DNA from: JBFXAF01 sp050184585
GTDB lineage: Bacteria; Pseudomonadota; Alphaproteobacteria; Rhizobiales; Rhizobiaceae
Assembly (NCBI GenBank): GCA_050184585.1
Contig: JBFXAF010000004.1
Location: forward strand, 124,001-188,000
Direction of reading: 5' to 3'
DNA length: 64,000 nucleotides
Position numbers and translations under genes: made by a program. This document shows, piece after piece, positions 25,609 to 35,698 of the stretch (positions are counted from its first letter, which is position 1; every line of letters starts with the position of its first letter). The notes below the pieces were generated by a model. The model did no database searches, was not told where the DNA came from, and worked only from the letters and a program-made list of their open reading frames with translations.

Positions 25609-28254
25609 ATGCGAACCGACACTGGCCAGATTTTCCGCCTCGAGGATTACAGGCCGAGCGACTACCTGATCCCCGAGGTCCGGTTGACGTTCAGGCTCGC
25701 GCCGGCGTCGACGGTGGTCGTCGCGGAATTGACGTTCGAGAGGCGCGACAATCGCGCCCTGCCCCAGCCGCTGGTGCTCGACGGAGACGGGCTGGTGCTG
25801 AAACGACTGCACGTCGAGGGACAGGCGGTCGCGCCCGGGGAATTCAAGGCGACCGCGGACCAGTTGGTGCTCGAAAGGCCGCCCGCGGCCAAACGCTTCC
25901 GGCTCACGGTCGAGACCGAGATCGATCCTTCGGCCAACACCGCGCTGATGGGTCTCTACCGCTCCAACGGGGTCTACTGCACGCAGTGCGAGGCCGAAGG
26001 GTTCCGTCGCATAACCTATTTCCTGGACCGGCCGGACATCCTGTCGATCTATTCGGTGCGCATCGAGGCGGAGCTGGATGAAGCGCCGCTGCTGCTCTCC
26101 AACGGCAATCCGGTCGCCTCGGGCCCACTTCCGCGCGGCCGCCACTTCGCGGAATGGGAAGACCCGTTCCCGAAACCCGCCTACCTGTTCGCGCTCGTGG
26201 CAGGTGACCTCGGCGCCGTGCGCGATAGCTTCGTGACGAGGTCGGGACGCAACGTTTCGCTCGGCGTTTTCGTGGAGCATGGCAAGGAAGCGCGCGCGGA
26301 GTACGCCATGGATGCCCTCAAGCGCTCCATGCGGTGGGACGAAGAGGCGTTCGGGCGGGAGTACGATCTCGACGTCTTCAACATCGTCGCCGTGTCCGAC
26401 TTCAACATGGGCGCGATGGAGAACAAGGGCCTCAACATCTTCAACGACAAATACATCCTCGCCGACGGCGCGACCGCGACCGATGCCGACTACGCCAACA
26501 TCGAGGCGATCGTCGCCCACGAGTACTTCCACAACTGGACGGGAAACCGCGTCACCTGCCGGGACTGGTTCCAGCTCTGCCTGAAGGAAGGCCTGACCGT
26601 CTATCGCGACCATGAGTTCTCCGCCGACCAGCGCTCGCGCCCGGTGAAACGCATCGCCGAGGTGCGCACGCTACGAGCCCATCAGTTTCCGGAAGACCAG
26701 GGCCCGCTCGCCCATCCGGTCCGGCCGCGTCGCTACCGCGAGATCAACAATTTCTACACGGCGACCGTTTACGAGAAGGGCGCCGAGGTCGTGCGCATGA
26801 TCCGCACGATCCTGGGACCAGTCCTCTTCCGGAAGGGAATGGACCTCTATTTCGACCGCCACGACGGCCAGGCAGTGACGATCGAGGACTTTCTCGCCTC
26901 CTTCCAGGACGCATCCGGACGCGACCTGTCGCAGTTCGCCCTCTGGTACCACCAGGCCGGCACGCCCAACGTGAGCGTGGCGATCGCGCACGACGCGGCC
27001 GCCGCGGTCCTGACGCTGGAGATCGAGCAGTCGGTGCCGCCGACGCCGTCGGAATCACGCAAGCGCCTGATGCATATTCCGCTCGCCTTCGGGCTGGTCG
27101 GCCCCGACGGCCGCGACATGAAATGGACCGGCGCCGAGGGCGCGCCGATCGACGGCGGCGTGATCCACCTGCGCAAGCGGCGACACGCGGTGCGCTTTTC
27201 CGGCATTCCGCACCGACCGGTGGTCTCGCTCAACCGAGGGTTCTCGGCCCCGGTGACGCTCTCCGTCGAACGCCCGCGCGAAGACCTGGTGTTCCTCGCG
27301 CGCAACGACAGCGACGGCTTCTCCCGCTGGCAGGCCTTCAACACGCTGTTGACCGACGCCCTCATCGCGGCGTGCAAGAGCATTCGCGGCGGAAAGCCCG
27401 CCGACTTCGCGGAAGAGATCGCTCCGCTTGCGCTCGCGCTTTCCAGGGACGACGGGCTCGAACCCGCCTACAGGGCTCTTGCCTTGAGCCTGCCGGGAGA
27501 ATCCGACATCGCACGCGAGATCGGCACGAACATCGATCCCGACGCGATCCATGCGGCGCGCACCGGAATGGCGCGACGGATTGCCGACAGGAACGGCAGC
27601 GCATTCCTGGCGCTCTACGACTCCCTCGCCGATGCGGGCCCGTTCAGCCCCGACGCCGCCAGCGCGGGCCGGAGGTCGCTCAGGAACGTCCTGCTCGACT
27701 TCATGGCGCCATTGGCCGGGGGCGAGGCGCGGGCCGTCGCGCAGTACCAAGACGCGACGAACATGACCGACCGCGCCGCCGCGCTTACCGTCCTTGCGCA
27801 CCGGCTCCCGGGCACCGATGCGTCGATCGGGGCGCTGGCTGATTTCGCCGCGCGTTACTCCGACAACCCGCTGGTGATGGACAAGTGGTTCCAGATCCAG
27901 GCCTCGGTGCCAGGCGCGGCGACGGTGGAGATCGTCGAGCGACTGACCCGTCACCCCGCCTATGACGGCCAGAACCCCAACCGCGTGCGGTCACTGATCG
28001 GCGCCTTCTCCAGCGCCAACCAGACGGCGTTTCATCGCCCCGATGGCGCCGGATACCGTCTCTTCTCAGCAACGGTGCTCGGCATCGACGGACGCAATCC
28101 GCAACTCGCGGCCCGGCTTGCGACGGCCATGCGATCCTGGCGCTCGCTGGAAGCGGAACGACGCGAATTCGCGCGGGAGACGCTCGTGACGATGGCCACG
28201 ACGCCTGGTCTGTCCACCGACCTGAGGGACATCATCGAACGGACGCTGGCGTGA
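25609..28254 (+). CDS. pepN: Aminopeptidase N
   Basis: An 881-residue M1-family zinc metallopeptidase that removes N-terminal residues from peptides in the cytoplasm. The exopeptidase motif GAMENKGLN is followed by HEYFHNWTGNRV with zinc ligands H304 and H308, catalytic E305 and the third ligand E327 in LCLKEGLTV. The N-terminal beta-domain and the C-terminal helical domain (PGESDIAREIGTNIDPDAIH; SLIGAFSSANQTAFHRPDGA) are complete, and the length matches E. coli PepN (870). It is divergent from the hydroxylase gene and upstream of the PleC-like kinase. Confidence 0.94.
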   Translation: MRTDTGQIFRLEDYRPSDYLIPEVRLTFRLAPASTVVVAELTFERRDNRALPQPLVLDGDGLVLKRLHVEGQAVAPGEFKATADQLVLERPPAAKRFRLTVETEIDPSANTALMGLYRSNGVYCTQCEAEGFRRITYFLDRPDILSIYSVRIEAELDEAPLLLSNGNPVASGPLPRGRHFAEWEDPFPKPAYLFALVAGDLGAVRDSFVTRSGRNVSLGVFVEHGKEARAEYAMDALKRSMRWDEEAFGREYDLDVFNIVAVSDFNMGAMENKGLNIFNDKYILADGATATDADYANIEAIVAHEYFHNWTGNRVTCRDWFQLCLKEGLTVYRDHEFSADQRSRPVKRIAEVRTLRAHQFPEDQGPLAHPVRPRRYREINNFYTATVYEKGAEVVRMIRTILGPVLFRKGMDLYFDRHDGQAVTIEDFLASFQDASGRDLSQFALWYHQAGTPNVSVAIAHDAAAAVLTLEIEQSVPPTPSESRKRLMHIPLAFGLVGPDGRDMKWTGAEGAPIDGGVIHLRKRRHAVRFSGIPHRPVVSLNRGFSAPVTLSVERPREDLVFLARNDSDGFSRWQAFNTLLTDALIAACKSIRGGKPADFAEEIAPLALALSRDDGLEPAYRALALSLPGESDIAREIGTNIDPDAIHAARTGMARRIADRNGSAFLALYDSLADAGPFSPDAASAGRRSLRNVLLDFMAPLAGGEARAVAQYQDATNMTDRAAALTVLAHRLPGTDASIGALADFAARYSDNPLVMDKWFQIQASVPGAATVEIVERLTRHPAYDGQNPNRVRSLIGAFSSANQTAFHRPDGAGYRLFSATVLGIDGRNPQLAARLATAMRSWRSLEAERREFARETLVTMATTPGLSTDLRDIIERTLA

Positions 28255-28401
28255 GTCATTTCTGCAACGTCGCGCCGGCTTCTCCCGGCCGACCCGGTCC
28301 GGGACTGGACAAGCCGAATCGCCTCTGATTCCTTGTCCCCGATTCGGGCGTGCGGCGTAGCCGGATCGACTGCGGAAATCGGGGAATACGGGGAGCCATC
28401 A

Positions 28402-30720
28402 ATGGCGAGGACGGACGCGATGCGCGCGCCCGAACGATCGGTTGTGAGCAAGCGTCGGCCGCCGCTCAGGTCTGGCCTGGCCGGCAATGCGCGTCTCATC
28501 GCCGAACCGGCCTATCGGCGCCTGCTCGCTGCCGAGCCGTTCCTCCGTCGATCGATCCCGACGCTCATCATCGTCTTCCTGATCGTCGTCGCGGCAGCCC
28601 GCTTCATGTCTCTCGAGGCCCAGCGCGACGAGATCGAGCGCAGCGCCCGCACCATCCTCGGTCTGGCGGCAGGGGAACTCGCGGCGGCCCTCGAACTCGC
28701 CGGCGACGAAGGAGCGACTGCCAGCAAGGCGCGGGCGATCATCGAAGAAGTCGCCAGCGACGGCGGGCTGGGGTCGCGCCACACACTCGCGACGACGGAC
28801 CCGCAATTCCGCATCACCGGCGTGGCGCCCGCGTCCACCGGCTGGCATGGACAGTCACTCCAGACGCTCGTTTCCGGCGCGCAGCCGCTGTTCATGTTCG
28901 GCGACAGGGCCGGAGTCATGCAGATCGAGATCGACGGGGCGCCGTGGTTCGCGGCCGTTTCGATCGTCGAAGGACGAGGCGCGGCGGCGGCGCTGATCGC
29001 TGCGGATACGATTTTCGCGGAATGGCGCAGGACGGTGACGCTCAACGTCACACTCTTCGTGCTCACCGCGACGGTGCTGATCGTCATACTCTATGCCTAC
29101 TTCAGCCAGGCCGCGCGAGCCCAGGCCGCCGACCGCATCTACCTCGAGGCGCACCAGCGCATCGATCTCGCGCTGGTGCGCGGGCGGTGCGGGCTGTGGG
29201 ACTGGGACATGGCGCGTGGACGCATGTACTGGTCGCGCTCGATGTACGACATGCTGGGCTACGAACCGAGCGAATCGATGCTTTCCTTCGGCGAGGTATC
29301 GTCGATCATTCACGAGGAGGACGGCGACCTCTTCTCTATCGCCAACCGGATCGTCTCCGGAACGACCGACCACATAGACAAGATATTCCGGATGCGGCAT
29401 GCCGATGGCCGTTGGGTCTGGATGCGCGCGCGCGCGCAGGTGATCGACCCGGATGCGCCGGAAATCCATCTGATCGGAATCGCCGTCGACGTCACCGAAC
29501 AGCACAACCTCGCCCAGCGTTCCGAAACCGCCGATCTCAGGTTGCGGACCGCGATCGAGAACATCACCGAATCCTTCGTACTTTGGGATGCTCAGCAGCG
29601 GCTGGTCATGTGCAACACCAAGTACCAGCAGGACCGCGGACTGACCGGGAAGGAGCTGGCGCCCGGCGCGACCCGATCCGAGATCGAGCAGAGCATGACG
29701 GCGCTCGTGTCCGAGCGACGGCTCGCGAACGCCAATGGCCCCAAGGGGGGGACGACCTGGGAACGCCAGCTCGCGGACGGCCGGTGGCTGCAGGTCAACG
29801 AAATCACGACCCGTGACGGCGGCACCGTCTCCGTCGGAACCGACATCACCCAGATCAAGCTCCATCAGGAGAAGCTGGTCGACAGCGAGCGCCGCCTGAT
29901 GGCGTCGATCCAGGATCTGGAGATGGCGCGCAGGGATGAAGAGGCCAGATCGCGCGAACTGGCGGATCTCAACCGAAAGTACATGCGCGAGACCGAGCGA
30001 GCCGAGACGGCCAACCGCGCGAAGTCGGAATTCCTTGCCAATATGAGCCATGAGCTCAGGACCCCACTCAACGCCATCATCGGCTTCTCGGAGCTCATGC
30101 AGCAAAAACTGTTCGGGCCGCTTGGCGCCGACAAGTACGAGGAATACACGCGCGATATCCACGCGTCGGGCAGCTACCTGCTCGGCGTGATCAACGATAT
30201 CCTCGACATGTCGAAGATCGAGGCGGGTCAGTTCTCGATCGACTCCGAGGATATCGACCTCTGCCCGCTGATCCGCGAGACCGTGAGGGTCGTGTCGGTA
30301 CAGGCGGCGAAGAAGTCCATAACGGTCGAGACGAAGATCGGGGACACGATGCGGCTCTATGCCGACCGCCGCGCCATCAAGCAGATCGCCATCAACCTCC
30401 TGTCAAACGCGGTGAAGTTCACCGGCGAAGGCGGCCGCATCACGGTACGCGCCCGCAACGTGGCCGGCGCGATGATGTTGACCATCGAGGATTCGGGCTG
30501 CGGCATTCCGCGGGATGCGCTGGGCAAGCTCGGCCGGCCCTTCGAGCAGGTGCAGAACCAGTTCTCCAAGAACCACATCGGTTCCGGGCTGGGACTCGCC
30601 ATCTCGCGCTCGCTGGCGGAGCTGCATGGTGGAGCGCTGAAGATAAGGTCGAAGGTCGGGGTCGGGACCATCGTCTCGGTCCGTATCCCGGCGCGGCGCG
30701 CGCTGCGGAAAGCGGCGTAG
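28402..30720 (+). CDS. pleC: PleC/PdhS-type PAS sensor histidine kinase
   Basis: A 772-residue membrane kinase. ATG 28402 has GGGGAGCC upstream. Two transmembrane helices (near 50-67 and 212-233) enclose a periplasmic domain; two PAS domains follow (CGLWDWDMARGRMYWSRSMY; FVLWDAQQRLVMCNTKYQQ), then a coiled-coil linker and HisKA with MSHELRTPLNAIIGFSEL (phospho-acceptor H550) and an HATPase domain (NLLSNAVKFT; GSGLGLAISRSLAELHGG). The HisKA/ATPase sequence is of the PleC/DivJ/PdhS group that acts on DivK-like regulators in cell-cycle and polarity control. Position next to pepN and glnE fits the rhizobial pleC locus, but DivJ/CbrA-like relatives cannot be excluded. Confidence 0.7.
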   Translation: MARTDAMRAPERSVVSKRRPPLRSGLAGNARLIAEPAYRRLLAAEPFLRRSIPTLIIVFLIVVAAARFMSLEAQRDEIERSARTILGLAAGELAAALELAGDEGATASKARAIIEEVASDGGLGSRHTLATTDPQFRITGVAPASTGWHGQSLQTLVSGAQPLFMFGDRAGVMQIEIDGAPWFAAVSIVEGRGAAAALIAADTIFAEWRRTVTLNVTLFVLTATVLIVILYAYFSQAARAQAADRIYLEAHQRIDLALVRGRCGLWDWDMARGRMYWSRSMYDMLGYEPSESMLSFGEVSSIIHEEDGDLFSIANRIVSGTTDHIDKIFRMRHADGRWVWMRARAQVIDPDAPEIHLIGIAVDVTEQHNLAQRSETADLRLRTAIENITESFVLWDAQQRLVMCNTKYQQDRGLTGKELAPGATRSEIEQSMTALVSERRLANANGPKGGTTWERQLADGRWLQVNEITTRDGGTVSVGTDITQIKLHQEKLVDSERRLMASIQDLEMARRDEEARSRELADLNRKYMRETERAETANRAKSEFLANMSHELRTPLNAIIGFSELMQQKLFGPLGADKYEEYTRDIHASGSYLLGVINDILDMSKIEAGQFSIDSEDIDLCPLIRETVRVVSVQAAKKSITVETKIGDTMRLYADRRAIKQIAINLLSNAVKFTGEGGRITVRARNVAGAMMLTIEDSGCGIPRDALGKLGRPFEQVQNQFSKNHIGSGLGLAISRSLAELHGGALKIRSKVGVGTIVSVRIPARRALRKAA

Positions 30721-30743
30721 TCACGTTCTTGGGCGGGGGCCTG

Positions 30744-30782
30744 ACGCCCCGGGCGGTCTTCGGGCCCCCGGGGCGCTTTTTT
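30744..30782 (+). terminator. Intrinsic terminator after the PleC-like gene
   Basis: GCCCCGGG and CCCGGGGC form a GC-rich stem, followed by GCTTTTTT. It lies 24 bp after the stop codon and also ends the convergent EF-hand region. Confidence 0.8.
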
Positions 30783-30786
30783 CGCC

Positions 30787-31230
30787 TCAGTGCCGGCGCT
30801 TGCCGCCGCGCTTTGGCATCTCGTCCTGGGTGAGCTTGCCGTCGTCGTTGCGGTCGAGCCAGGTGAACATCTTCTGTTGCCGCGCCTCGATCTCGGTGAC
30901 CGTCAGCGCGCCATCGCCGTCGGTGTCGAATCGCTCGACGAAGCGCCGCGCCGCCCTTTCGAGGCGGTTGCGCTCGATCTGATCGGCGATTTCGCCGACC
31001 GTCATCTTGCCATCACCGTCCGCGTCGGCGTTCGCCATCCGGCCTTTGACGGCGGCCGTGAACTCCTCGAAGGTGACGTCGCCGCTGCTGTCGGCGTCCG
31101 CCCGCTCGAAGCGCATCTGCGCGCGCGGACCGTCGCGCCCGTCACGGCGCCCCTGCTCGGCGGCGAAGGCGGCCGTGCTGGCCGTCCCGGCCATCGCCAG
31201 GAACAGGATGGCGAGTTTGGACTTCCTCAT
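30787..31230 (-). CDS. EF-hand calcium-binding secreted protein
   Basis: A 147-residue protein. Start ATG 31230 with AGGAGAAG upstream. It has a signal peptide (MRKSKLAILFLAMAGTASTA, cut after AFA) and four EF-hand loops: DADSSGDVTFEEF, DADGDGKMTVGEI, DTDGDGALTVTEI and DRNDDGKLTQDEM. The Asp and Glu ligand positions are complete, so calcium binding in the periplasm is likely. The C-terminus is basic (KRGGKRRH). No partner is known. It follows glnE on the same strand. Confidence 0.85.
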   Translation of the reverse strand: MRKSKLAILFLAMAGTASTAAFAAEQGRRDGRDGPRAQMRFERADADSSGDVTFEEFTAAVKGRMANADADGDGKMTVGEIADQIERNRLERAARRFVERFDTDGDGALTVTEIEARQQKMFTWLDRNDDGKLTQDEMPKRGGKRRH

Positions 31231-31298
31231 TGACTTCTCCTTTTGCATCGTCACCCCCGATGCATGTTCGAAACGGGGCTCCGGTGTTCCCATCGCCA

Positions 31299-34262
31299 TC
31301 ACCGCCGCTTCCCACGAAGCAGAAGGTCGAAGTCTGACTTCACCTTCCGCGCCGTCTCCCCGACATGCGCGCCGAGCACCGGGAAGTCCGGCAGCCCGGT
31401 CGTCGCCAGAAGCAGGTCGGCGAGTCCCGGGGGCACGTCGTCTTTCTCGAATGGCCCCGTGAGGCAGAGCCGGATGATCTGTGTCAGCGCACCATAGAGA
31501 CGATGGGCGTCGACAAGCTGCTGCCTGATCTGGGGATCGGCGAAGCCAGGTACAAGTCGGCCGAGCTGTTCCACCGTTGAGGTCGTCCGGCGTCCAGCTT
31601 CGAGCTGGCCGGTCAGCGTCGCCACCTGGGCGACGAATTCGAGGTCGATCAGGCCGCCAGGCAACAGCTTGACGTCCCATGGATCGCGCGGCGGTTTCTC
31701 CTCGGCGATCAACGCCCGCATCTCGGCGGCTTCCCTGGCGACCTTGGCGGCGTCGCGCGGCAGCGCGATGATCTCGCCCACCTCGGCTTCGAGCGCCGCG
31801 CACAGGCTGGCATCGCCGGCGACCGTTCGCGCGCGGGTCAGAGCCATGTGCTCCCAGGTCCAGGCGTCGCGCCTCTGGTAGGTGCGGAAAGCGTCGAGAT
31901 GGGTGGCGACCGGACCCTTGTTCCCCGAGGGCCTCAGCCGGAGGTCCAGTTCGTAGAGCACGCCCTCCGCGGTCGGCGCGGACACGGCCGCGATCAGGCG
32001 CTGCGTCAGCCTGGCGAAATAATGCGACGGGGCGAGACCCTTGTCGCCATCGGATTCCTCGGCGTCCGCGGCGTGATCGTAGATCAGGATCAGGTCGACG
32101 TCGGAACCGGCCGTCAGTTCGCGACTGCCCAGCTTACCCATGCCGAGCACGGCCACGCGCCCGCCCGGCACGCGGCCGTGGCGCAGCGAGAACTCGTCCA
32201 CCACCGCGTCGAGCGCCGCGCCGATCGTCAGGTCAGCGAGGTCGGAAAACGCCTTGCCCGCGCGTTCCGCGTCGATGGCGCCGGTCAGCAGCCTGACGCC
32301 GATCAGGAACTTCTGCTCGGCCCCGAAAATGCGCAGCCGGTCGAGGATCTCCTCGTGCGCCTCAATGCTTTCCAGGAATGCAGCCAGCCGCGCCGACAGA
32401 TAAGCCTTGTTCGGCAGCTCGCTCATGAGCAGCGGATCGAGAAGACCGTCGAACACATGCGGGCGGCGGGTCACGATGGCCGCGAGTCGCGGCGCCGCGC
32501 CCATGATCGTGGCGATCAGCCTGAGCAGGCCGGGGTTCGATTGCAGGAGGGAGAAGAGCTGGATGCCCGCCGGCAGGCCCTTCAGGAACTCGTCGAAGCG
32601 GACGATCGCCTCATCGGCGCGGCGCGTCTCGCCGAAGGCGCCGAGCAGCGCCGGCGTGAGTTCGGTCAGGCGCTCCCGCGCCTCGGCCGACTGGGTGGCG
32701 CGGTAGCGGCCGAAATGCCAGGTCCGAATGATGCGGCTGATGTCGCTCGGCCGCTCGAAACCGAGCGAGGAGAGCGTGTTCAGCGTATCGGGGTCGTCGA
32801 CATCGCCGGTGAAGACGAGGTTGCCTATTCCCGCCGAAAGCTTCGGCGCCGTCTCGAACAGTTTGGCGTAGTGGTTCTCGACTACGTGGAGCGAGGCGCG
32901 GAAGGCGACCGCGAAGGCGTCGGCGTCCGCGAAACCCAACATGCGCGCGATCCTGAGCAGGCCCTGGTCGTCCTCGGGAAGCGCGTGCGTCTGTTCGTCC
33001 GCGACCATCTGCACGGCGTGCTCGACCCGCCTCAGGAACCAGTACTGGTTGACGAGGTCGTCGCGCGCCTTGGCGTCCAGCCAGCCCCGGGCGGCGAGCG
33101 CGGAAAGCATGGCGACGGTCTCGCGGCCGCGCAGTTCCCTGAAGCGCCCTCCCGCGATCAGTTGCTGCGTCTGAACGAAGAACTCGATCTCGCGGATGCC
33201 GCCGCGTCCCAGCTTGACGTTGTGCCCGCGCACGGCGATCTCGCCATGGCCCTTGTGTGCGTGGATCTGCCGCTTGATCGAATGCACGTCGGCGATCGCC
33301 GCGTAGTCCATGTACTTGCGCCATACGTAGGGCTGCAGCTCTTGCAGCACGCGATCGCCCGCGGCCATGTCGCCGGCGATCGGCCGGGCCTTGATCATCG
33401 CCGCGCGTTCCCAGTTCTGGCCCCGGCCCTCATAGTAGGTGAGCGCCGCCTCGACCGGAATCGACAGCGGCGTCGAGCCCGGATCGGGCCGCAGCCTGAG
33501 GTCTGTCCGGAAGACATAGCCGTGCTCGGTGCGGTCCTGGAGGATGCGCACCATTCGGCGGGTGAGGCGCGAGAAGAGTTCGGTCGAGTCGTCGGGATCG
33601 ACGATGGACGGCGCCTCCGGATCGTGGAAGACGATCAGGTCGATGTCGGAGGAAAAATTCAGCTCGCGCGCGCCGAGCTTGCCCATCCCGAGCAGGATCC
33701 ATCCGGACCCGTTCCCCGGACTGCCGGGCTGCGGCAGCCTGAGCTTTCCCTGGCGGTTCGCTTCGGCCAGCAGGAAACCGGCGGCCGCCCCGACCGCGGC
33801 GTCCGCGAGATCCGAGAGGCGGTGGACCGTGACCTCTTCGCCGACCGCGCCGGCCAGCGCGTCGAGCGCGATGAGGACATGCGCCTCGCCCTTCAGGGCG
33901 CGCAGCCCGGCCATCAAGGAGGCTTCGGAAACGTCGTCTCCCGACGCCGCGTCGCGGATCGCAAGATTGATCTCGGCGAGACGGGCATCGACGGTCGCGC
34001 CGATCAGCCGTTCGAGGATCGCCGGAGAGCGCCTGAGCGAGTCGCGCAGGAATTCAGATAGGTCGAGCGCGGCCCCGAGGAAGTCCACGGACGGGCTTGC
34101 GGACGAGAGAAACGTCCCCGTTTTCGCAAGTCCTTCTTCCTTCGCCGCGACAGCCAGATCGGCCAGTGCCTCGGCAGCCGCCGCCGGTTCGAGCGGAACC
34201 AGGGTTGGTGGCGAGCCCGAAAGCCAGCCGGGATTTCCCGCGGGCTTCTTGCGCGCGCTCAT
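31299..34262 (-). CDS. glnE: Bifunctional glutamine synthetase adenylyltransferase/deadenylase
   Basis: A 987-residue enzyme that adenylylates glutamine synthetase to switch it off and removes AMP to switch it on, under control of PII. It contains two nucleotidyltransferase domains: the N-terminal deadenylase with ELNFSSDIDLIVFHD (near residue 205) and the C-terminal adenylylase with ELTAGSDVDLILIYD (near 718), each followed by helical domains (GRGGIREIEFFVQTQQLIAG; LPGGLIDLEFVAQVATL). Length is as expected for rhizobial GlnE. Its ATG overlaps the kinase stop as ATGA, so it is translated in one operon with the two-component genes. Confidence 0.95.
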   Translation of the reverse strand: MSARKKPAGNPGWLSGSPPTLVPLEPAAAAEALADLAVAAKEEGLAKTGTFLSSASPSVDFLGAALDLSEFLRDSLRRSPAILERLIGATVDARLAEINLAIRDAASGDDVSEASLMAGLRALKGEAHVLIALDALAGAVGEEVTVHRLSDLADAAVGAAAGFLLAEANRQGKLRLPQPGSPGNGSGWILLGMGKLGARELNFSSDIDLIVFHDPEAPSIVDPDDSTELFSRLTRRMVRILQDRTEHGYVFRTDLRLRPDPGSTPLSIPVEAALTYYEGRGQNWERAAMIKARPIAGDMAAGDRVLQELQPYVWRKYMDYAAIADVHSIKRQIHAHKGHGEIAVRGHNVKLGRGGIREIEFFVQTQQLIAGGRFRELRGRETVAMLSALAARGWLDAKARDDLVNQYWFLRRVEHAVQMVADEQTHALPEDDQGLLRIARMLGFADADAFAVAFRASLHVVENHYAKLFETAPKLSAGIGNLVFTGDVDDPDTLNTLSSLGFERPSDISRIIRTWHFGRYRATQSAEARERLTELTPALLGAFGETRRADEAIVRFDEFLKGLPAGIQLFSLLQSNPGLLRLIATIMGAAPRLAAIVTRRPHVFDGLLDPLLMSELPNKAYLSARLAAFLESIEAHEEILDRLRIFGAEQKFLIGVRLLTGAIDAERAGKAFSDLADLTIGAALDAVVDEFSLRHGRVPGGRVAVLGMGKLGSRELTAGSDVDLILIYDHAADAEESDGDKGLAPSHYFARLTQRLIAAVSAPTAEGVLYELDLRLRPSGNKGPVATHLDAFRTYQRRDAWTWEHMALTRARTVAGDASLCAALEAEVGEIIALPRDAAKVAREAAEMRALIAEEKPPRDPWDVKLLPGGLIDLEFVAQVATLTGQLEAGRRTTSTVEQLGRLVPGFADPQIRQQLVDAHRLYGALTQIIRLCLTGPFEKDDVPPGLADLLLATTGLPDFPVLGAHVGETARKVKSDFDLLLRGKRR

Positions 34263-35698
34263 ATGTCCATGTCCGGAAATGCCATGGTCACAATGAGACC
34301 GGGCTCGGCCGACGCCAGTTCGAGACGACCACGGTGGAACTTCATGACCGCCTTGGCCAGACTGAGCCCCAGACCAGAGCCTGGAGCCGAGCGGCTGTCC
34401 TCGAGACGGACGAAACGTTCGGTGGCGCGCTCGCGGTCGGTCGGATCGGGAATGCCCGGTCCCGTATCGCTGACCTCGAGCTTGATTTCGGCGCCATCCC
34501 GTCTGAGCCGCACGACAGCCATCGGCGAGACCGCCGACGACGAGTACTTGATTGCATTGTCGACGATGTTCGACAACGCCTGCCCTATGAGTTCCCGGTT
34601 GCCGCTGACCGGAAATGTCCCCGTGACATCGGCGGAAAGCGCGACGCCCGCCTCCTCCGCGAGCGGCTCGTAGAGTTCAACCACGTCACGCACCGCTTCG
34701 GCGAGATCGACCCGCGTCGTCTGTTCCGAAGAATAGCCGGCTTCCAGGCGCGAGATCATGAGAATCGCGTTGAAGGTGCGGATGAGCTGGTCCGATTCGG
34801 CGATCGTCGCTTCGAGCGTCTCGCGATACTGGGCCGGCTTCTTGGTTCCCGAAAGCGCCGCCTCCGCCCGGTTGCGAAGGCGCGTCAACGGTGTCTTGAG
34901 ATCATGCGCGATGTTGTCGGAAACCTGCTTCAGCCCCTCGTTCAGGTCGCCGATCCGGGCAAGCATCATGTTGAGGTTGCCGGAGAGGCGGTCGAACTCG
35001 TCGCCCGCCGGCGTCACAGGCAGGCGTCCGGTCAGGTCGCCGCCCATGATGCGGCGGCTCGCCTCGGAAACGTCGTCGATCCGTTTCAGGGCGCGGCGAC
35101 CGACGAAGAACCAGATGACCAGCGCTCCGAGCCCCATCATGCCCAGCGCCACCGCAAGCGCACGCCGCACGACGACCTGGAAGCGTTCCGGCTCGCCCAG
35201 GTCGCGCCCAACCAGCATGATGAGCTGATTGGGAAGCGTGATCACCAGAGCTATGGCCTGGTGGGGCAGCGCCCCGTCGATCGAGCCGACCGTCTCTTCC
35301 GACGGTGGTCGCCGATCCGCGTTCTCGCCGTAGCGCTGGTAGGCGAATGGCCGCTCCGTCCAGCCCTCCACCGCGAGGACGCCCGGCTGCAGCGCCTGGA
35401 CGTTGCCGGTGAGTATGCGGCCGTTCGGATCGGCGATCAGATACAGGTTGGCCCCCGGCTGACGCGAACGCCGGTCGATCATGCGGACCAGCAGCGGCAG
35501 GCCGCCGCGCTGATAGGCCGAGGCGAGCCCCCCGACCTCCTCGTTGATGGTCTCCCGGGTCTGCTCGGCGAGCATGCGCGCGGACATGCCGGTCATGTAC
35601 AGGACCAGGGCCACGGCGCAGGCGGTGAACAGGACGAGATAGATGGCCGAAAGCCGCGCCGCGGTCGTGCCGAGGAGCGCGCGCAGCCGCGTGAGCAT
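34259..35698 (-). CDS. Two-component sensor histidine kinase
   Basis: A 479-residue inner-membrane kinase. Two transmembrane helices (about 16-36 and 181-199) enclose a periplasmic sensor domain; a HAMP domain (200-252) and HisKA (DNIAHDLKTPLTRLRNR, phospho-acceptor H265) follow, then HATPase with NIVDNAIKYSS and GSGLGLSLAKAVMKFH. I use ATG 35698, which overlaps the regulator's TGA by one base; a TTG at 35701 is the alternative. It pairs with the response regulator upstream and overlaps glnE by 4 bases. The signal is unknown; the neighbouring degP suggests envelope stress. Confidence 0.88.
   Translation of the reverse strand: MLTRLRALLGTTAARLSAIYLVLFTACAVALVLYMTGMSARMLAEQTRETINEEVGGLASAYQRGGLPLLVRMIDRRSRQPGANLYLIADPNGRILTGNVQALQPGVLAVEGWTERPFAYQRYGENADRRPPSEETVGSIDGALPHQAIALVITLPNQLIMLVGRDLGEPERFQVVVRRALAVALGMMGLGALVIWFFVGRRALKRIDDVSEASRRIMGGDLTGRLPVTPAGDEFDRLSGNLNMMLARIGDLNEGLKQVSDNIAHDLKTPLTRLRNRAEAALSGTKKPAQYRETLEATIAESDQLIRTFNAILMISRLEAGYSSEQTTRVDLAEAVRDVVELYEPLAEEAGVALSADVTGTFPVSGNRELIGQALSNIVDNAIKYSSSAVSPMAVVRLRRDGAEIKLEVSDTGPGIPDPTDRERATERFVRLEDSRSAPGSGLGLSLAKAVMKFHRGRLELASAEPGLIVTMAFPDMDI

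Noticed and set aside
23146..26613. A 1155-residue minus-strand open frame
   Set aside because: The N-terminal 385 residues are antisense to pepN; the real hydroxylase starts at ATG 25458.
31848..34061. A 737-residue plus-strand open frame
   Set aside because: It is the mirror of glnE, which has complete adenylyltransferase motifs; the frame has unnatural composition.
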